DNA from: Prevotella sp.
GTDB taxonomy: Bacteria; Bacteroidota; Bacteroidia; Bacteroidales; Bacteroidaceae
DNA: 51,686 nt
Assembly: GCA_018053665.1 (NCBI GenBank)
Contig: JAGPKZ010000007.1
Coordinates: 1-51,686, forward strand
Reading direction: 5' to 3'
Position numbers and translations under genes: made by a program
Part shown: piece by piece, positions 8,993 to 17,529 of the stretch
How positions within the stretch are numbered: the first letter of the stretch is position 1
Layout of the letters: each line of letters begins with the position of its first letter
The notes under the pieces: generated by a model
Told to the model about the DNA's origin: nothing
Databases searched by the model: none
The model's input: the letters and a program-made list of their open reading frames with translations, nothing else

Positions 8993-9586
8993 TGATAATG
9001 TGTCTTTGTTTATAGGTATATCAATATCTCCAAATTCAATCATTGCATTGAACAGACTTATTGCCTTGTATTCAAAGATTTCATTTTCATGTATATCCTT
9101 TTCTATAATAATATTCTTCTTAATAAGATCGGCTCGTTTTGTTCCTTTAAGGAGAGGATGCTTTGGAGTGTACCAAGTTTTTCCATCATATAGGGCAATA
9201 TTCGTAAAAGATGTATCTGTAAGGAGTCTGTTTTTTGAAATAATAATTTCATCACAGAAGCCTTTCTTTTCAATAAGTTTGTTTATTGTGGAACGGTCTG
9301 TGCTTTTGAAACTATATTCTATATTGTTGTCAGTAACAATCTTTAGTCTTTTTATATTGCGCATAGAGTATTCGGAATATGATATATCCTCAATACCGTT
9401 TTCTCCATATACAACCCTCACCTTTATAGTAGCATTATTTTCTTGAGGAGTTATATAATCGTTTAGGTTTATATCTTTTTCCGTTTGCCAAAAGTGATGT
9501 CGTGTGCAGTTTAATCTGTCATTATGGTAATCGATATTGCATGCACAGCCATTAATCATCTTTATTGTCTCTACAAATTGGTACAT
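8987..9586 (-). CDS. pabC: Aminodeoxychorismate lyase-like class IV aminotransferase
   Basis: The 199-residue product begins FVETIKMINGCACNIDYHNDR, the family N-terminal motif. It has a likely PLP lysine in SFKSTDRSTINKL and then SKNRLLTDTSFTNI, where the usual TEG/TES glutamate is replaced by aspartate. It belongs to the short Bacteroidales type that converts aminodeoxychorismate to p-aminobenzoate for folate. Its start lies 35 bp inside the end of pabB, giving tight coupling. No PabA glutamine amidotransferase gene is adjacent, so that subunit must be encoded elsewhere if used. Confidence 0.83.
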   Translation of the reverse strand: MYQFVETIKMINGCACNIDYHNDRLNCTRHHFWQTEKDINLNDYITPQENNATIKVRVVYGENGIEDISYSEYSMRNIKRLKIVTDNNIEYSFKSTDRSTINKLIEKKGFCDEIIISKNRLLTDTSFTNIALYDGKTWYTPKHPLLKGTKRADLIKKNIIIEKDIHENEIFEYKAISLFNAMIEFGDIDIPINKDTLSL

Positions 9587-10541
9587 ATATTTTCTGTTTA
9601 ATTTCGTTGTATTCCTTGTTGTAATCGCTCTTTGATGTTATTCCTCCACCGGTTTTGAAGACATATCCGTTTTTTTTCTTCTCAATAAATCTTATCATTA
9701 CGGCACTGTCAATATTTCCGTTGGCGCATATTCCCATTGTTCCAGTATAGAAACCTCGTTTATAGTCTTCTGCTTCCGCTATTATCTCTACAGTTTTTTT
9801 CTTTGGTGCTCCGGTAATAGAACCAGCCGGAAGTTGCGAGTCAATAATGTCTCCTAGGTGTTGTCTGTAGTCATTTGGTAGCAGTCCGCTGATTTGTGAA
9901 CTTGTCTGTATAATCTTCCCTGTGTTGTTTGATATATAGTCTATATACCTGTATTTGTCAACACTTACTTTTGTTGCAACCTTACTGAGGTCGTTGCGTA
10001 TCAAATCTACTATTGTAGCATGCTCTGCGCTTTCTTTGACATCCGAAAGTAATATGCTTTCTGCGTCTGGACTTGTAGCGTCGGCAGTTCCCTTCATTGG
10101 GAAAGAAAATATTCTTCTGTTGTTTATTTTTATAAATGATTCTGGTGAGAAGCAAACTAACTTATCTTTTATCAAAATACGGTATTTTGCTTTAGAATTA
10201 TTGAAGATGTATTCCATAGACATATTGGTTTTTACCGGTACACAGCATGTGTAGTTTACAAGATAACTGTTACCAGCCATGATGTTACTTCTTACAACAT
10301 TAAACCCTTTGGCATAACTTTCTTTAGTTGGCATGTCTATATTCCATATAATGTCGTCATCTTTATTTACAGGCATTGAGACACAGTTTGTAATACCGTT
10401 GAAGTCGTATTTTATCTCAGTATCGTTTATTTCTTCAAGTGGTTTTATTATAGCTTCATCCCCTTTATAGTTGATAACAAAAAGAAATGGAACATTCTGT
10501 TGTCCCAGTTTGTTTATGTAATCAATATATTCTTGTTTCAT
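9552..10541 (-). CDS. pabB: Aminodeoxychorismate synthase component I
   Basis: The 329-residue protein is a chorismate-binding enzyme. Key motifs are FSFPMKGTADA, ESAEHATIVDLIRNDLSKVA, and GSITGAPKKKTVEII followed by RGFYTGTMG. It lacks much of the N-terminal region of TrpE/PabB from other phyla, a compact form common in Bacteroidales. It forms 4-amino-4-deoxychorismate from chorismate and ammonia, feeding the overlapping PabC. The motif GSITGAPK favours PabB over TrpE. Anthranilate synthase is the less likely alternative. Confidence 0.88.
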   Translation of the reverse strand: MKQEYIDYINKLGQQNVPFLFVINYKGDEAIIKPLEEINDTEIKYDFNGITNCVSMPVNKDDDIIWNIDMPTKESYAKGFNVVRSNIMAGNSYLVNYTCCVPVKTNMSMEYIFNNSKAKYRILIKDKLVCFSPESFIKINNRRIFSFPMKGTADATSPDAESILLSDVKESAEHATIVDLIRNDLSKVATKVSVDKYRYIDYISNNTGKIIQTSSQISGLLPNDYRQHLGDIIDSQLPAGSITGAPKKKTVEIIAEAEDYKRGFYTGTMGICANGNIDSAVMIRFIEKKKNGYVFKTGGGITSKSDYNKEYNEIKQKIYVPICRDNKDD

Positions 10542-10605
10542 TTATAATATACTATTTTCTCGATAATTCTTTTATATCAAAAAACTATGCAGTGCTAGTT
10601 TCTTG

Positions 10606-10637
10606 CAAAAATAGAGATAATTATCTAAACAACCAAA
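10606..10637 (-). promoter_or_regulatory. Promoter for pabB-pabC
   Basis: On the reverse strand TTTG (complement of 10634-10637) and TATTTTTG (complement of 10606-10613) are 20 bp apart. The leader to the pabB start would be about 60 nt. Confidence 0.5.
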
Positions 10638-10779
10638 TGCTTTTCGGATATTTATATGTACATCTTTGAGTTGCCTAAATATTAGTAACGTATGTTGTGA
10701 AGGTAAAATATTTATATAATATTTGGAGATGTCATGCCTTTGATGTAACTTAGCAAACAAATCAAGCTGAAATATTAAT

Positions 10780-12828
10780 ATGGATAGATTTGTATCTAGA
10801 GTGGGGCTTCTGTTGTTATTGTTTACATGTTGTTCCATTACAGAAAATGTTTATGCCGATAATGGCAAAAAGAAAGTTGCAGTGGTACTTTCCGGTGGTG
10901 GAGCAAAGGGAATGGCACATATAGGTGTACTCAAAGTTATTCAGAAAGCTGGCATTCCTGTGGACATTATTACTGGAACATCTATGGGTAGTATTGTCGG
11001 AGGATTATTTAGTGTTGGTTGGAATGCAAATGAACTTGATTCTCTTGTTCGTGTGCAGGATTGGCTATTCATTCTTTCAGACCGTGATGATTATTATTCT
11101 CAGAATCTATTGAATCGTGAAAGGCAGAACACATATTTCATTTCTAAAACATTAACAGCAAGAAAGAAGAATATTTTAGATGGTGGAGGATTTATTCAGG
11201 GTAAAAATCTATCTAAACTTTTTACTCGTCTTACTGCCGGATATAACGATTCTTTGGATTTTAATAAACTTCCTATTCCGTTTGCATGTGTTGCAACTAA
11301 TATCGTTGATAATACAGAATATGATTTTCATAGCGGTGTGCTGGCTGACGCGATGCGTACAAGTATGTCAATCCCCTATGCCTTTACTCCAATAAGGAGG
11401 GATGCTATGATGCTTGTTGATGGTGGTTTACGCAATAACTATCCGGCAGATGTTGCAAAAAGTATGGGAGCTGATTATATAATAGGTTCAACGGTACAAA
11501 GCAAACCAAAGACTGCCGACGAACTTACAACCGGAGCGGCTGTTCTTACTCAGGTCATTGACATTAATTGTAAGAACAAATATGATGATAATATTGCAAT
11601 AACAGATATTCCAATACGAGTTAATACATCAGGTTATGGTCCTGCCAGTTTTTCAAATGTTGCCATTGATTCGCTTATACGGCGTGGAGAGGATGCAGCT
11701 ATGGCACATTGGGATGAGTTGATTGCGCTGAAGCGTAAGTTGGGATATCCGGATGATTATATGCCTAATTACCTCCATGCTAGTGATGAGGCAAAGGTTC
11801 CAGTAGATTTCGCTAATAAAACTGCTGATGCCAGACCTACTCATGATGTAATACAGGGAAATCTTGGTGTAAGATTTGATACTGAAGAAATGGTAGCTTT
11901 GCAGATTAACGGTGTTTATAAGTCTTCGGTTAAACCTGTTGATATTGAGGCTACTTTACGACTTGGACAGCGTATCATGGGTCATGCGCAAGCTATACTT
12001 ACGCCAAAGAAAAATATTAAAATTGGTTTTGGATATACTTTCCATTATGATGATATAGATATTTATAATCATGGCGATAACGATTATAATATAAAATTCA
12101 ATCATCATCAGTTGGGACTGAATATTGTGGGAGTTAATATGAAAAATCTTATATTGGATTTAAGCGCGCATTTTGATTATTACAACTATCACAACATGCT
12201 TGTAGCTGGAGACGCATTCGGGCGTGATGTTATACTTCATGATGACCATTATGTGAGTTATCATGCCAATTTACATTATGACTCTGAGAATATGGGCGTT
12301 TTTCCAACACGTGGAGCGAAGTTTAATGCAGAGTATGCTTATTTCACAGATAACTTCACCCAATATGATAATCATCTTGGCTTTAGTGAGTTGAGTGCAA
12401 TGTGGCGAATTTCATTTGCACTAAATAGTCGTTTCACTTTGCAACCTATGGCTTATGGTCGTTTGCTCTTCGGACGCGATATTCCATATATACGTCAAAA
12501 TGTCATTGGTGGTCAATGGTTTGGACATTACTTTGAACAACAGATGCCGTTTGTTGGAGTTGGTAATGTTGAATTGACGGATCCGCATTTTATTGCAATG
12601 CAGTTAAAGGCGCAACAGCGTCTGGGAACAAATAACTATATTTTGGTTCATGTTGCTGCTGCACAACATGCAGATAAACTTAGAAACATTTTAGATAAGG
12701 GACCTATGCTTGGTTATCAGTTGGGATATTATTACAAGACGATATTTGGACCTTTAGGTGCTAATCTGGAATACTCAAACAAAACGAATAGCCTACACTT
12801 TTATATAAATCTAGGTTTTGAGTTTTAA
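10780..12828 (+). CDS. Patatin-like phospholipase with outer-membrane barrel
   Basis: A signal peptide (about residues 1-27) precedes a patatin domain. The oxyanion loop is SGGGAKGMAHIGVL, the nucleophile is S68 in GTSMG, and the catalytic aspartate is D214 in VDGGLRNNYP. A linker follows, then from about residue 350 a POTRA-like segment and an Omp85-type barrel ending in the aromatic LGFEF. This is the PlpD/type Vd autotransporter-like plan common in Bacteroidota. The lipase may be held or exported at the outer membrane. The length of 682 residues is normal. The gene stands alone and ends at a bidirectional terminator. Confidence 0.9.
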   Translation: MDRFVSRVGLLLLLFTCCSITENVYADNGKKKVAVVLSGGGAKGMAHIGVLKVIQKAGIPVDIITGTSMGSIVGGLFSVGWNANELDSLVRVQDWLFILSDRDDYYSQNLLNRERQNTYFISKTLTARKKNILDGGGFIQGKNLSKLFTRLTAGYNDSLDFNKLPIPFACVATNIVDNTEYDFHSGVLADAMRTSMSIPYAFTPIRRDAMMLVDGGLRNNYPADVAKSMGADYIIGSTVQSKPKTADELTTGAAVLTQVIDINCKNKYDDNIAITDIPIRVNTSGYGPASFSNVAIDSLIRRGEDAAMAHWDELIALKRKLGYPDDYMPNYLHASDEAKVPVDFANKTADARPTHDVIQGNLGVRFDTEEMVALQINGVYKSSVKPVDIEATLRLGQRIMGHAQAILTPKKNIKIGFGYTFHYDDIDIYNHGDNDYNIKFNHHQLGLNIVGVNMKNLILDLSAHFDYYNYHNMLVAGDAFGRDVILHDDHYVSYHANLHYDSENMGVFPTRGAKFNAEYAYFTDNFTQYDNHLGFSELSAMWRISFALNSRFTLQPMAYGRLLFGRDIPYIRQNVIGGQWFGHYFEQQMPFVGVGNVELTDPHFIAMQLKAQQRLGTNNYILVHVAAAQHADKLRNILDKGPMLGYQLGYYYKTIFGPLGANLEYSNKTNSLHFYINLGFEF

Positions 12829-12830
12829 TT

Positions 12831-12867
12831 AAATGGTGAAGATAAATTGCTTTATCTTCACCATTTT
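12831..12867. terminator. Bidirectional terminator between convergent genes
   Basis: A perfect 16-bp inverted repeat starts AAATGGTGAAGATAAA, has loop TTGC, and is flanked by T/A runs. It separates the patatin gene from the convergent sigma operon and could serve both. Confidence 0.85.
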
Positions 12868-12868
12868 C

Positions 12869-14125
12869 CTATTTATTAATATTTATTCTAATACCTATGT
12901 TAAGATTGAAGTTCAGAGGATTTTCTGTATATATGTTTTTTATCTCGCTTCCGTTTTTAAAATGATAGCTTATACCAGGTTCGGCATATAGGCTGAATGA
13001 TTTGCCAGTTTTGTATTCAATACCTGCAGCGGCGTTTGTAGAAAACAACAGCTTGCTGCTTTTTATATTTTCTGTAGTAGAATATGTTTCTATTCCATTA
13101 GCGTCGTGAGTGGTTTTAGCCTTACCATTGACTAGTTTTTCCGCTTCTCCACCAGCTGTTGCATATATGTTTACGGCATTGTTATGCCAAATGCTGTAGC
13201 TTACGGAAACAGGAAGACCAACATAGTGCAACTTTTGTTCCTTTATATTCTTCTCCCCATGACTATTGATGTTAAAGTCTGATGAAAGGTAACTATATGT
13301 GAAACCAGTCTGCAAACTCCATTTGTCATTAATTTTATAATTTATGGATATTCCTAGTTTTATAGGCTGGTGATGCTTAGTTTCCGTTATAAGTTCATCG
13401 TTTGAATATACGTCATAATATTTTTTATCATTAACTAGTTTTTCGGAACTTTCTCCATAAAAGCATGCGTCAGCCAACATTATTCCTTGTTGTGAATTAC
13501 TATAACCATTCATTATTCCAGAATAGTATGTAGAAACTCTTAATTCAGAATCATGCTTTTTGCTGTGATGATACCCATATTGATAGTCGTTATATATCTG
13601 CTGTGTGTATGTTCTTTTATTACTTGGTGTCTTCTGCTGGGGCGTTTTATTTTCTGTTTCTTTTACTGTGTTTATCTCTTGCGCAATAAGGTCTTCTTTA
13701 TTCTTAGATGCGTCTTTGCTTGCATCAATATCATCAGCCATTAATCCAATTTCTCTCTTTATGTTGTTTGAGATTCTGTGTATTATATTTCCATATCCAT
13801 TTTTTTTGTCATTCAATATGTCCTGACCATTTTTCTTGGCGATCTCTTTGTTTGTAGTTTCTTTGGTAATATTTGCTATTTTTCTATCATCATTGTCATT
13901 ATAGTTATTTTTGTAGTTATATAGAATAAATGCGACAGATATAGCTGCCACAGCAATAGCTGAACGCAAAGTCCAGGTAGAGGCTATGCTTGTTTTTTTT
14001 GCGCATGCAGGAGCAATGCCACGACGTTTCATCTCTTTCTTGATGTCGTCGAGCAGACCTTCCGGGGCTTTTCTGTGGCTGTCCCTTATTCGGTCTTTGA
14101 TGTCGTTAATCCATTGATCCTTCAT
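12869..14125 (-). CDS. Anti-sigma-like membrane protein with C-terminal outer-membrane barrel
   Basis: The first 50 residues are charged and soluble (KDQWINDIKDRIRDSHRKAP). A single membrane segment (about 52-69, SAIAVAAISVAFILYNY) follows, then a low-complexity Lys/Asn/Thr linker. From about residue 190 there is a beta-barrel-like domain (TYSYLSSDFNIN, FKNGSEIKNIY, LNFNLNIGIRININK). Its start sits 1 bp after the ECF sigma gene's stop, which points to an anti-sigma role for the N-terminus. The barrel class (outer-membrane beta-barrel/PorT-like) is inferred from alternating patterns. The membrane topology is puzzling. Confidence 0.75.
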   Translation of the reverse strand: MKDQWINDIKDRIRDSHRKAPEGLLDDIKKEMKRRGIAPACAKKTSIASTWTLRSAIAVAAISVAFILYNYKNNYNDNDDRKIANITKETTNKEIAKKNGQDILNDKKNGYGNIIHRISNNIKREIGLMADDIDASKDASKNKEDLIAQEINTVKETENKTPQQKTPSNKRTYTQQIYNDYQYGYHHSKKHDSELRVSTYYSGIMNGYSNSQQGIMLADACFYGESSEKLVNDKKYYDVYSNDELITETKHHQPIKLGISINYKINDKWSLQTGFTYSYLSSDFNINSHGEKNIKEQKLHYVGLPVSVSYSIWHNNAVNIYATAGGEAEKLVNGKAKTTHDANGIETYSTTENIKSSKLLFSTNAAAGIEYKTGKSFSLYAEPGISYHFKNGSEIKNIYTENPLNFNLNIGIRININK

Positions 14126-14126
14126 T

Positions 14127-14687
14127 TTATTCTTTTTTTAATCTGTAGTTCTTTATCATTTTGGCAAGTTGTTTCTTTGCCTTATGAAATTGAGATGCTG
14201 ATGAATCAGCTTTTATATTAAGTATCTCAGCTATTTCCTTATGGCTTTTTCCTTCAATTACAAAAAGATTGAATACTGTTCTGTAGCCGTCAGGAAGTTG
14301 TCTTATCATATTTGTCAGTACTTCTTCGCTTATGTTGTCTATTTCAGGTTCATCATCTTGAATGTCTGGTGGCTCTTTTTCTATATTTACAATAGGTGAA
14401 TTTTTTTTCTTCCTTATAGATTGTAGTGATTCGTTAATTGTAATTCGTGTAATCCATGCACGCAGTGAACCATTTCCCCTATAATTGAATTCTCCTATTT
14501 TTGAGAATATCTTTATAAAACTTTCCTGAAGTACATCTTTTAGTTCGTCATCGTCAGTTATATATCTGGCACAGACAGCGGTTAGGTAATCAGCATATTC
14601 TGCATAAAGGCAGTCCATAGCCGAAGCATCACTCCGTCTGAATAGTTTTATTATATGTTGTTCCTTGTCTGTGCCGAATATATTCAT
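14127..14687 (-). CDS. ECF-type RNA polymerase sigma factor
   Basis: The 186-residue product has a sigma-70 region 2 (about 20-95; LKDVLQESFIKIFSKIGEF, GSLRAWITRITINESL). It also has a region 4 helix-turn-helix (about 125-180; LPDGYRTVFNLFVIEGKSHKEIAEIL). No region 3 is present, as expected for ECF sigmas. It lies between a NigD-like lipoprotein gene (3-bp gap) and a membrane-barrel gene (1-bp gap) on one strand, so the three form one transcript. The signal is unknown, but envelope stress or surface sensing is plausible. Confidence 0.93.
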   Translation of the reverse strand: MNIFGTDKEQHIIKLFRRSDASAMDCLYAEYADYLTAVCARYITDDDELKDVLQESFIKIFSKIGEFNYRGNGSLRAWITRITINESLQSIRKKKNSPIVNIEKEPPDIQDDEPEIDNISEEVLTNMIRQLPDGYRTVFNLFVIEGKSHKEIAEILNIKADSSASQFHKAKKQLAKMIKNYRLKKE

Positions 14688-14690
14688 ATA

Positions 14691-15365
14691 TTATTTAGAT
14701 GTTGATCTTGAGCGGTATTTGAATGTAGCGGTCTTTTCTCCACTGAATGAGTTCCATTTCACTGTTAGGTCTACTGTTTTACCTTGAGTGTCAGGCAATG
14801 CGTCAAGTCTGAAGGCAATAAGTCCGTCTTTCAATATACCACTTTTATCTCCGTTGGCATTATGATGCAACACTACCTCATAAGGATTGCTCCCTTTAAC
14901 GAGGTTTAATTCGTGAGTAATCTGATTGCCGAAATATGTACGGAAGCGTAATGTCAGATATCCGTCTTCAACAACTGTCACCCAGTCTTTCACTATTTCC
15001 AATGGGTCTGTTCCGTATTTAGCATCATTGCTTGTTCCCAAGTCTGCAGCCATGTTCTTTGTTCGTATACTATCTATCCAGTTTACGTAAACAGAATTTA
15101 CATCGTTGCTGTTAACCTTATTATAATTCACCAGAGCTCGAACTTCCTTGTCACCGTATGGTGGTTTGGTAATGTTACTCGGATACAGTTTGGTGCTGTC
15201 GTCAAGTTGTAGCATCAGCTTACCTACTTCGTTCTTTACTGTTACTATAGCAGAAGGATATTGCATGCTGTAGTTGTTATCGTCATCATCGTTTAGACAA
15301 GACTGCAAAACTGGCATTGTTGATGCCAAAAGTAATAATGTGGCAATAAATTTAATATGTTTCAT
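14691..15365 (-). CDS. NigD-like lipoprotein
   Basis: A lipoprotein signal ends LQSCLND, with the cysteine near residue 23 followed by an Asp/Asn-rich stretch (LNDDDDNNYS), typical of surface-exposed Bacteroidota lipoproteins. The remainder (IVTVKNEVGKLMLQLDDSTKLYPSN, then FRTYFGNQ and a C-terminal beta domain) matches NigD-like proteins of Bacteroidales. NigD was named from a bacteriocin locus in Prevotella, but most relatives have no known role. It is the first gene of the sigma operon, so its product could be part of the sensed signal. Confidence 0.8.
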   Translation of the reverse strand: MKHIKFIATLLLLASTMPVLQSCLNDDDDNNYSMQYPSAIVTVKNEVGKLMLQLDDSTKLYPSNITKPPYGDKEVRALVNYNKVNSNDVNSVYVNWIDSIRTKNMAADLGTSNDAKYGTDPLEIVKDWVTVVEDGYLTLRFRTYFGNQITHELNLVKGSNPYEVVLHHNANGDKSGILKDGLIAFRLDALPDTQGKTVDLTVKWNSFSGEKTATFKYRSRSTSK

Positions 15366-15450
15366 AACTCAAAAGTATTTGGTTTGTTACATACTCTAAA
15401 TGTATATATTGTATATACCTTGCTTGACATAATGCTTTTTTTCTTTTTTG

Positions 15451-15481
15451 CAAAGATAATATTTTTACTGTTAATAGCAAT
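15451..15481 (-). promoter_or_regulatory. Probable promoter of the NigD-sigma operon
   Basis: TATCTTTG on the reverse strand (complement of 15451-15458) has a weak ATTG -33 element 19 bp upstream (complement of 15478-15481). The leader would be about 80 nt. Confidence 0.4.
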
Positions 15482-15551
15482 TTATTACTCTTGATATAAG
15501 TCAATTTAATATGTAATATAGTAATGCCGACTAAAATATGTATAAATATAC

Positions 15552-15582
15552 TTTGCAAATTAAATGAATTTTTATACCTTTG
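15552..15582 (+). promoter_or_regulatory. Promoter for the split lysO genes
   Basis: TTTG at 15552-15555 and TACCTTTG at 15575-15582 are 19 bp apart, a near-consensus pair. The first gene starts 24 bp downstream. Confidence 0.65.
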
Positions 15583-15606
15583 CAGTTCTTAAAAGAAAGT
15601 TTATAA

Positions 15607-15885
15607 ATGTTTAGAATATTATTCTTATTGTTTCTTGGTATCGGTATTGGATACTTGATGCGTAATTTGCGCGGAATTAGGCATGTGGAGAAGACCACAA
15701 GGCTCACAATATTTGCATTACTGTTTGTCTTTGGGATAACAATAGGTTCAAACCATTCATTATTGAATAATATAGCTTACTACGGTTGGCAAGCTGTTGT
15801 AATAGCAGTGTTTGGAATCGTCGGCAGTTTCGGCGCATCATATTTGTTCAATCGTGTACTGACAAGGAAAGGAAAACAAAAATGA
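15607..15885 (+). CDS. LysO-type lysine exporter, N-terminal subunit
   Basis: The 92-residue hydrophobic protein has three membrane segments (about 2-17, 32-48 and 58-80) with LFLGIGIGYLMRNLR at the start. It corresponds to the N-terminal third of LysO (DUF340), which in E. coli is one protein of about 300 residues exporting lysine. The stop overlaps the start of the second half (ATGA), so the two are translationally coupled. Specificity for lysine is by family only. Confidence 0.75.
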   Translation: MFRILFLLFLGIGIGYLMRNLRGIRHVEKTTRLTIFALLFVFGITIGSNHSLLNNIAYYGWQAVVIAVFGIVGSFGASYLFNRVLTRKGKQK

Positions 15886-16508
15886 AAGAGAATTTATTGT
15901 TATTAGTGTCGTTGTTGTTAGGAATTACCATTGGTGCTTTTGATTTGGCGCCTATGTGGTTGCATGCCACCTCTTTGCCGATGATTATTCTTTCATTGCT
16001 AGTTATGCAAGTTGGAATTGGAGTTGGCAGTATGGACAATCTTGGCAAAATGATACGTTCTATTCATTGGCAGATGTTCTTGTTGCCTGCATGCACAATT
16101 ACTGGAACTTTACTTTTTACTTCATTGGCATTCTTCTTTTTCAGTAATCATAAATTAGGTGATATAATGGCAATTGGCAGTGGATTTGGTTATTATTCAT
16201 TGTCTTCTGTGCTTATTGCTCAGATGAAGACTCTTACTGTTGGACCAGCTCAGGCTACTCAACTAGCTACAATTGCATTGTTGGCAAATGTGGTTAGGGA
16301 ACTTCTTGCATTGTTTGGTTGCAAGTATTTCACGAGAAAGGGTAGTTGTTTCGCCGCCATTTCTATTGCCGGAATAAACTCAATGGATGTTTGTCTGCCT
16401 TCAATATTGAGGGCTGCCAATGATAAAACATTGGTTCCTGTTGCTGTATTTCATGGAATTATTCTTGAAATAAGTATCCCTATGCTCATTACTTTCTTCT
16501 GTCAGTAA
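15882..16508 (+). CDS. lysO: LysO-type lysine exporter, C-terminal subunit
   Basis: The start was set at the ATG in the ATGA overlap (15882), giving MKENLLLLVSLLLG. An in-frame TTG further upstream would only add residues lying inside the previous gene. The 208-residue protein has about six membrane segments and the LysO motifs SGFGYYSLSS and AGINSMDVCLP. Together with the preceding gene it rebuilds a whole LysO/DUF340 exporter. Two-gene versions are seen in Bacteroidales, so this is unlikely to be a fresh frameshift. Confidence 0.82.
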   Translation: MKENLLLLVSLLLGITIGAFDLAPMWLHATSLPMIILSLLVMQVGIGVGSMDNLGKMIRSIHWQMFLLPACTITGTLLFTSLAFFFFSNHKLGDIMAIGSGFGYYSLSSVLIAQMKTLTVGPAQATQLATIALLANVVRELLALFGCKYFTRKGSCFAAISIAGINSMDVCLPSILRAANDKTLVPVAVFHGIILEISIPMLITFFCQ

Positions 16509-16556
16509 TTTATTCTAGGTTTCTGTTAGTAGAATAAAGCAGTTGTTTTGGCTCTA

Positions 16557-16573
16557 CTAGAAAAAGTTTTTTT
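16557..16573. repeat. Left copy of a 16-bp inverted border repeat
   Basis: CTAGAAAAAGTTTTTTT reads, on the other strand, as the near-identical partner of AAAAAACTTTTTCTGG at 17360-17375. Fifteen of 16 positions match, and weaker similarity continues outward. The copies are about 800 bp apart. Confidence 0.6.
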
Positions 16574-16582
16574 GATTAAATA

Positions 16583-16671
16583 ATCGTTACTCCATCACTT
16601 TCCCCCCTGTTTATCGGCATTTCGGAGTGACGATTCGGTGACGATCTTGGGGTAAAAGTGACGATATAATT
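16583..16671. repeat. Repeat module A (GTGACGAT units)
   Basis: GTGACGAT occurs three times on the plus strand (about 16626, 16637 and 16658). The left side holds the inverted form ATCGTTAC plus CATCAC. A C-run (CCCCCC) on the left faces GGGG on the right, so the whole module can fold back on itself. Confidence 0.55.
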
Positions 16672-16913
16672 GAAATCACACTAATATTTTGCGATTTTTT
16701 GCCAAACATGCAGTACATATCTAGACGCTTTTTTGTTTATGATGGTCTGTACTCGTCTTTATGTGCGCTATACTTCCCTATATAATTAGTTTTTATCTCA
16801 GAACCCAACTGTAAAAATAGTGGTAATTGTCATCAATCTTATTCTTATAGTCTTATTGATAATCATTCTTTTACCTGCGCTAAGTAATACCTTTTTTCAC
16901 GTTAGGCAATTCA

Positions 16914-17070
16914 ATTACACAACGTGTGTAATAGGGTTGTTCACGTTGTGTAACACGGTTACACACGTTGTGTAATCGGATTACACACATGCTGATGTAA
17001 TCAAATTACACACGTATTGATGTAATCTAATTGCACAAAACTAGAGAAATTTTAGGTAATCTTTTGTGCA
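16914..17070. repeat. Repeat module B: array of TTACACA-type dyads
   Basis: Five dyads with arms near TTACACA/TGTGTAA are centred near 16923, 16946, 16967, 16990 and 17015, a spacing of about 20-25 bp. The best are ATTACACA-ACG-TGTGTAAT (16914-16932) and TTACACA-CGT-TGTGTAA (16959-16975). A sixth inverted repeat, TGCACAAAA/TTTTGTGCA (17032-17040 and 17062-17070), closes the array. Confidence 0.65.
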
Positions 17071-17287
17071 CTCAGTTTCAAATGATATTTGCATACTTAA
17101 AAATTCATTCTATTGTGTCTATATGTGTATGGAGTAGATTTTTGTATTATCCATACTGTTTAGAAAGCCAGCCTTTATGTTTGATAAAACTCCATCAGCA
17201 TAAAATATGTATTATGTAAATAGCATAATTGCGAAAAAAACACCAAAAACAGGTGTACTCTAGGGAATAATGCCACTTTTAGACCGA

Positions 17288-17375
17288 TAATGTCACTTAA
17301 TGTCACTCGCTCAGCCCTTATAAACAAAGGGTTTGTGACATTATGACATTAGTGACATTAAAAAACTTTTTCTGG
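17288..17375. repeat. Repeat module C (TAATGTCACT units) and right border repeat
   Basis: Two tandem TAATGTCACT units (17288-17307) face three inverted units (GTGACATTA, TGACATTA, AGTGACATTA; 17335-17360). CCCTT/AAGGG forms a central hairpin between them. The border copy AAAAAACTTTTTCTGG follows at 17360-17375. Confidence 0.6.
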
Positions 17376-17529
17376 TTGGGTGTCCAAGTTCATTTATTGA
17401 GGATATCTCCCCCTAAATTGAAGAAGAACCGAATAGGTTGACATAACGAAATGTTATTATAACTTAATTGATATTTTCATAACAAGGATGGTATGCTGTA
17501 AATAAGGCTTACTATTACTATAATAATTG

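Noticed and set aside
16914..17070. CRISPR array
   Set aside because: The units are imperfect palindromes of about 20 bp directly abutting, with no unique 30-bp spacers and no cas genes nearby.
17031..17219. 62-codon frame in the repeat-rich gap
   Set aside because: No promoter, no hydrophobic or domain pattern, and it begins inside the TTACACA dyad array.
16557..17375. Decayed transposon or MITE bounded by the 16-bp inverted repeats
   Set aside because: No transposase remnant and no target-site duplication could be identified. It is kept only as a repeat observation.
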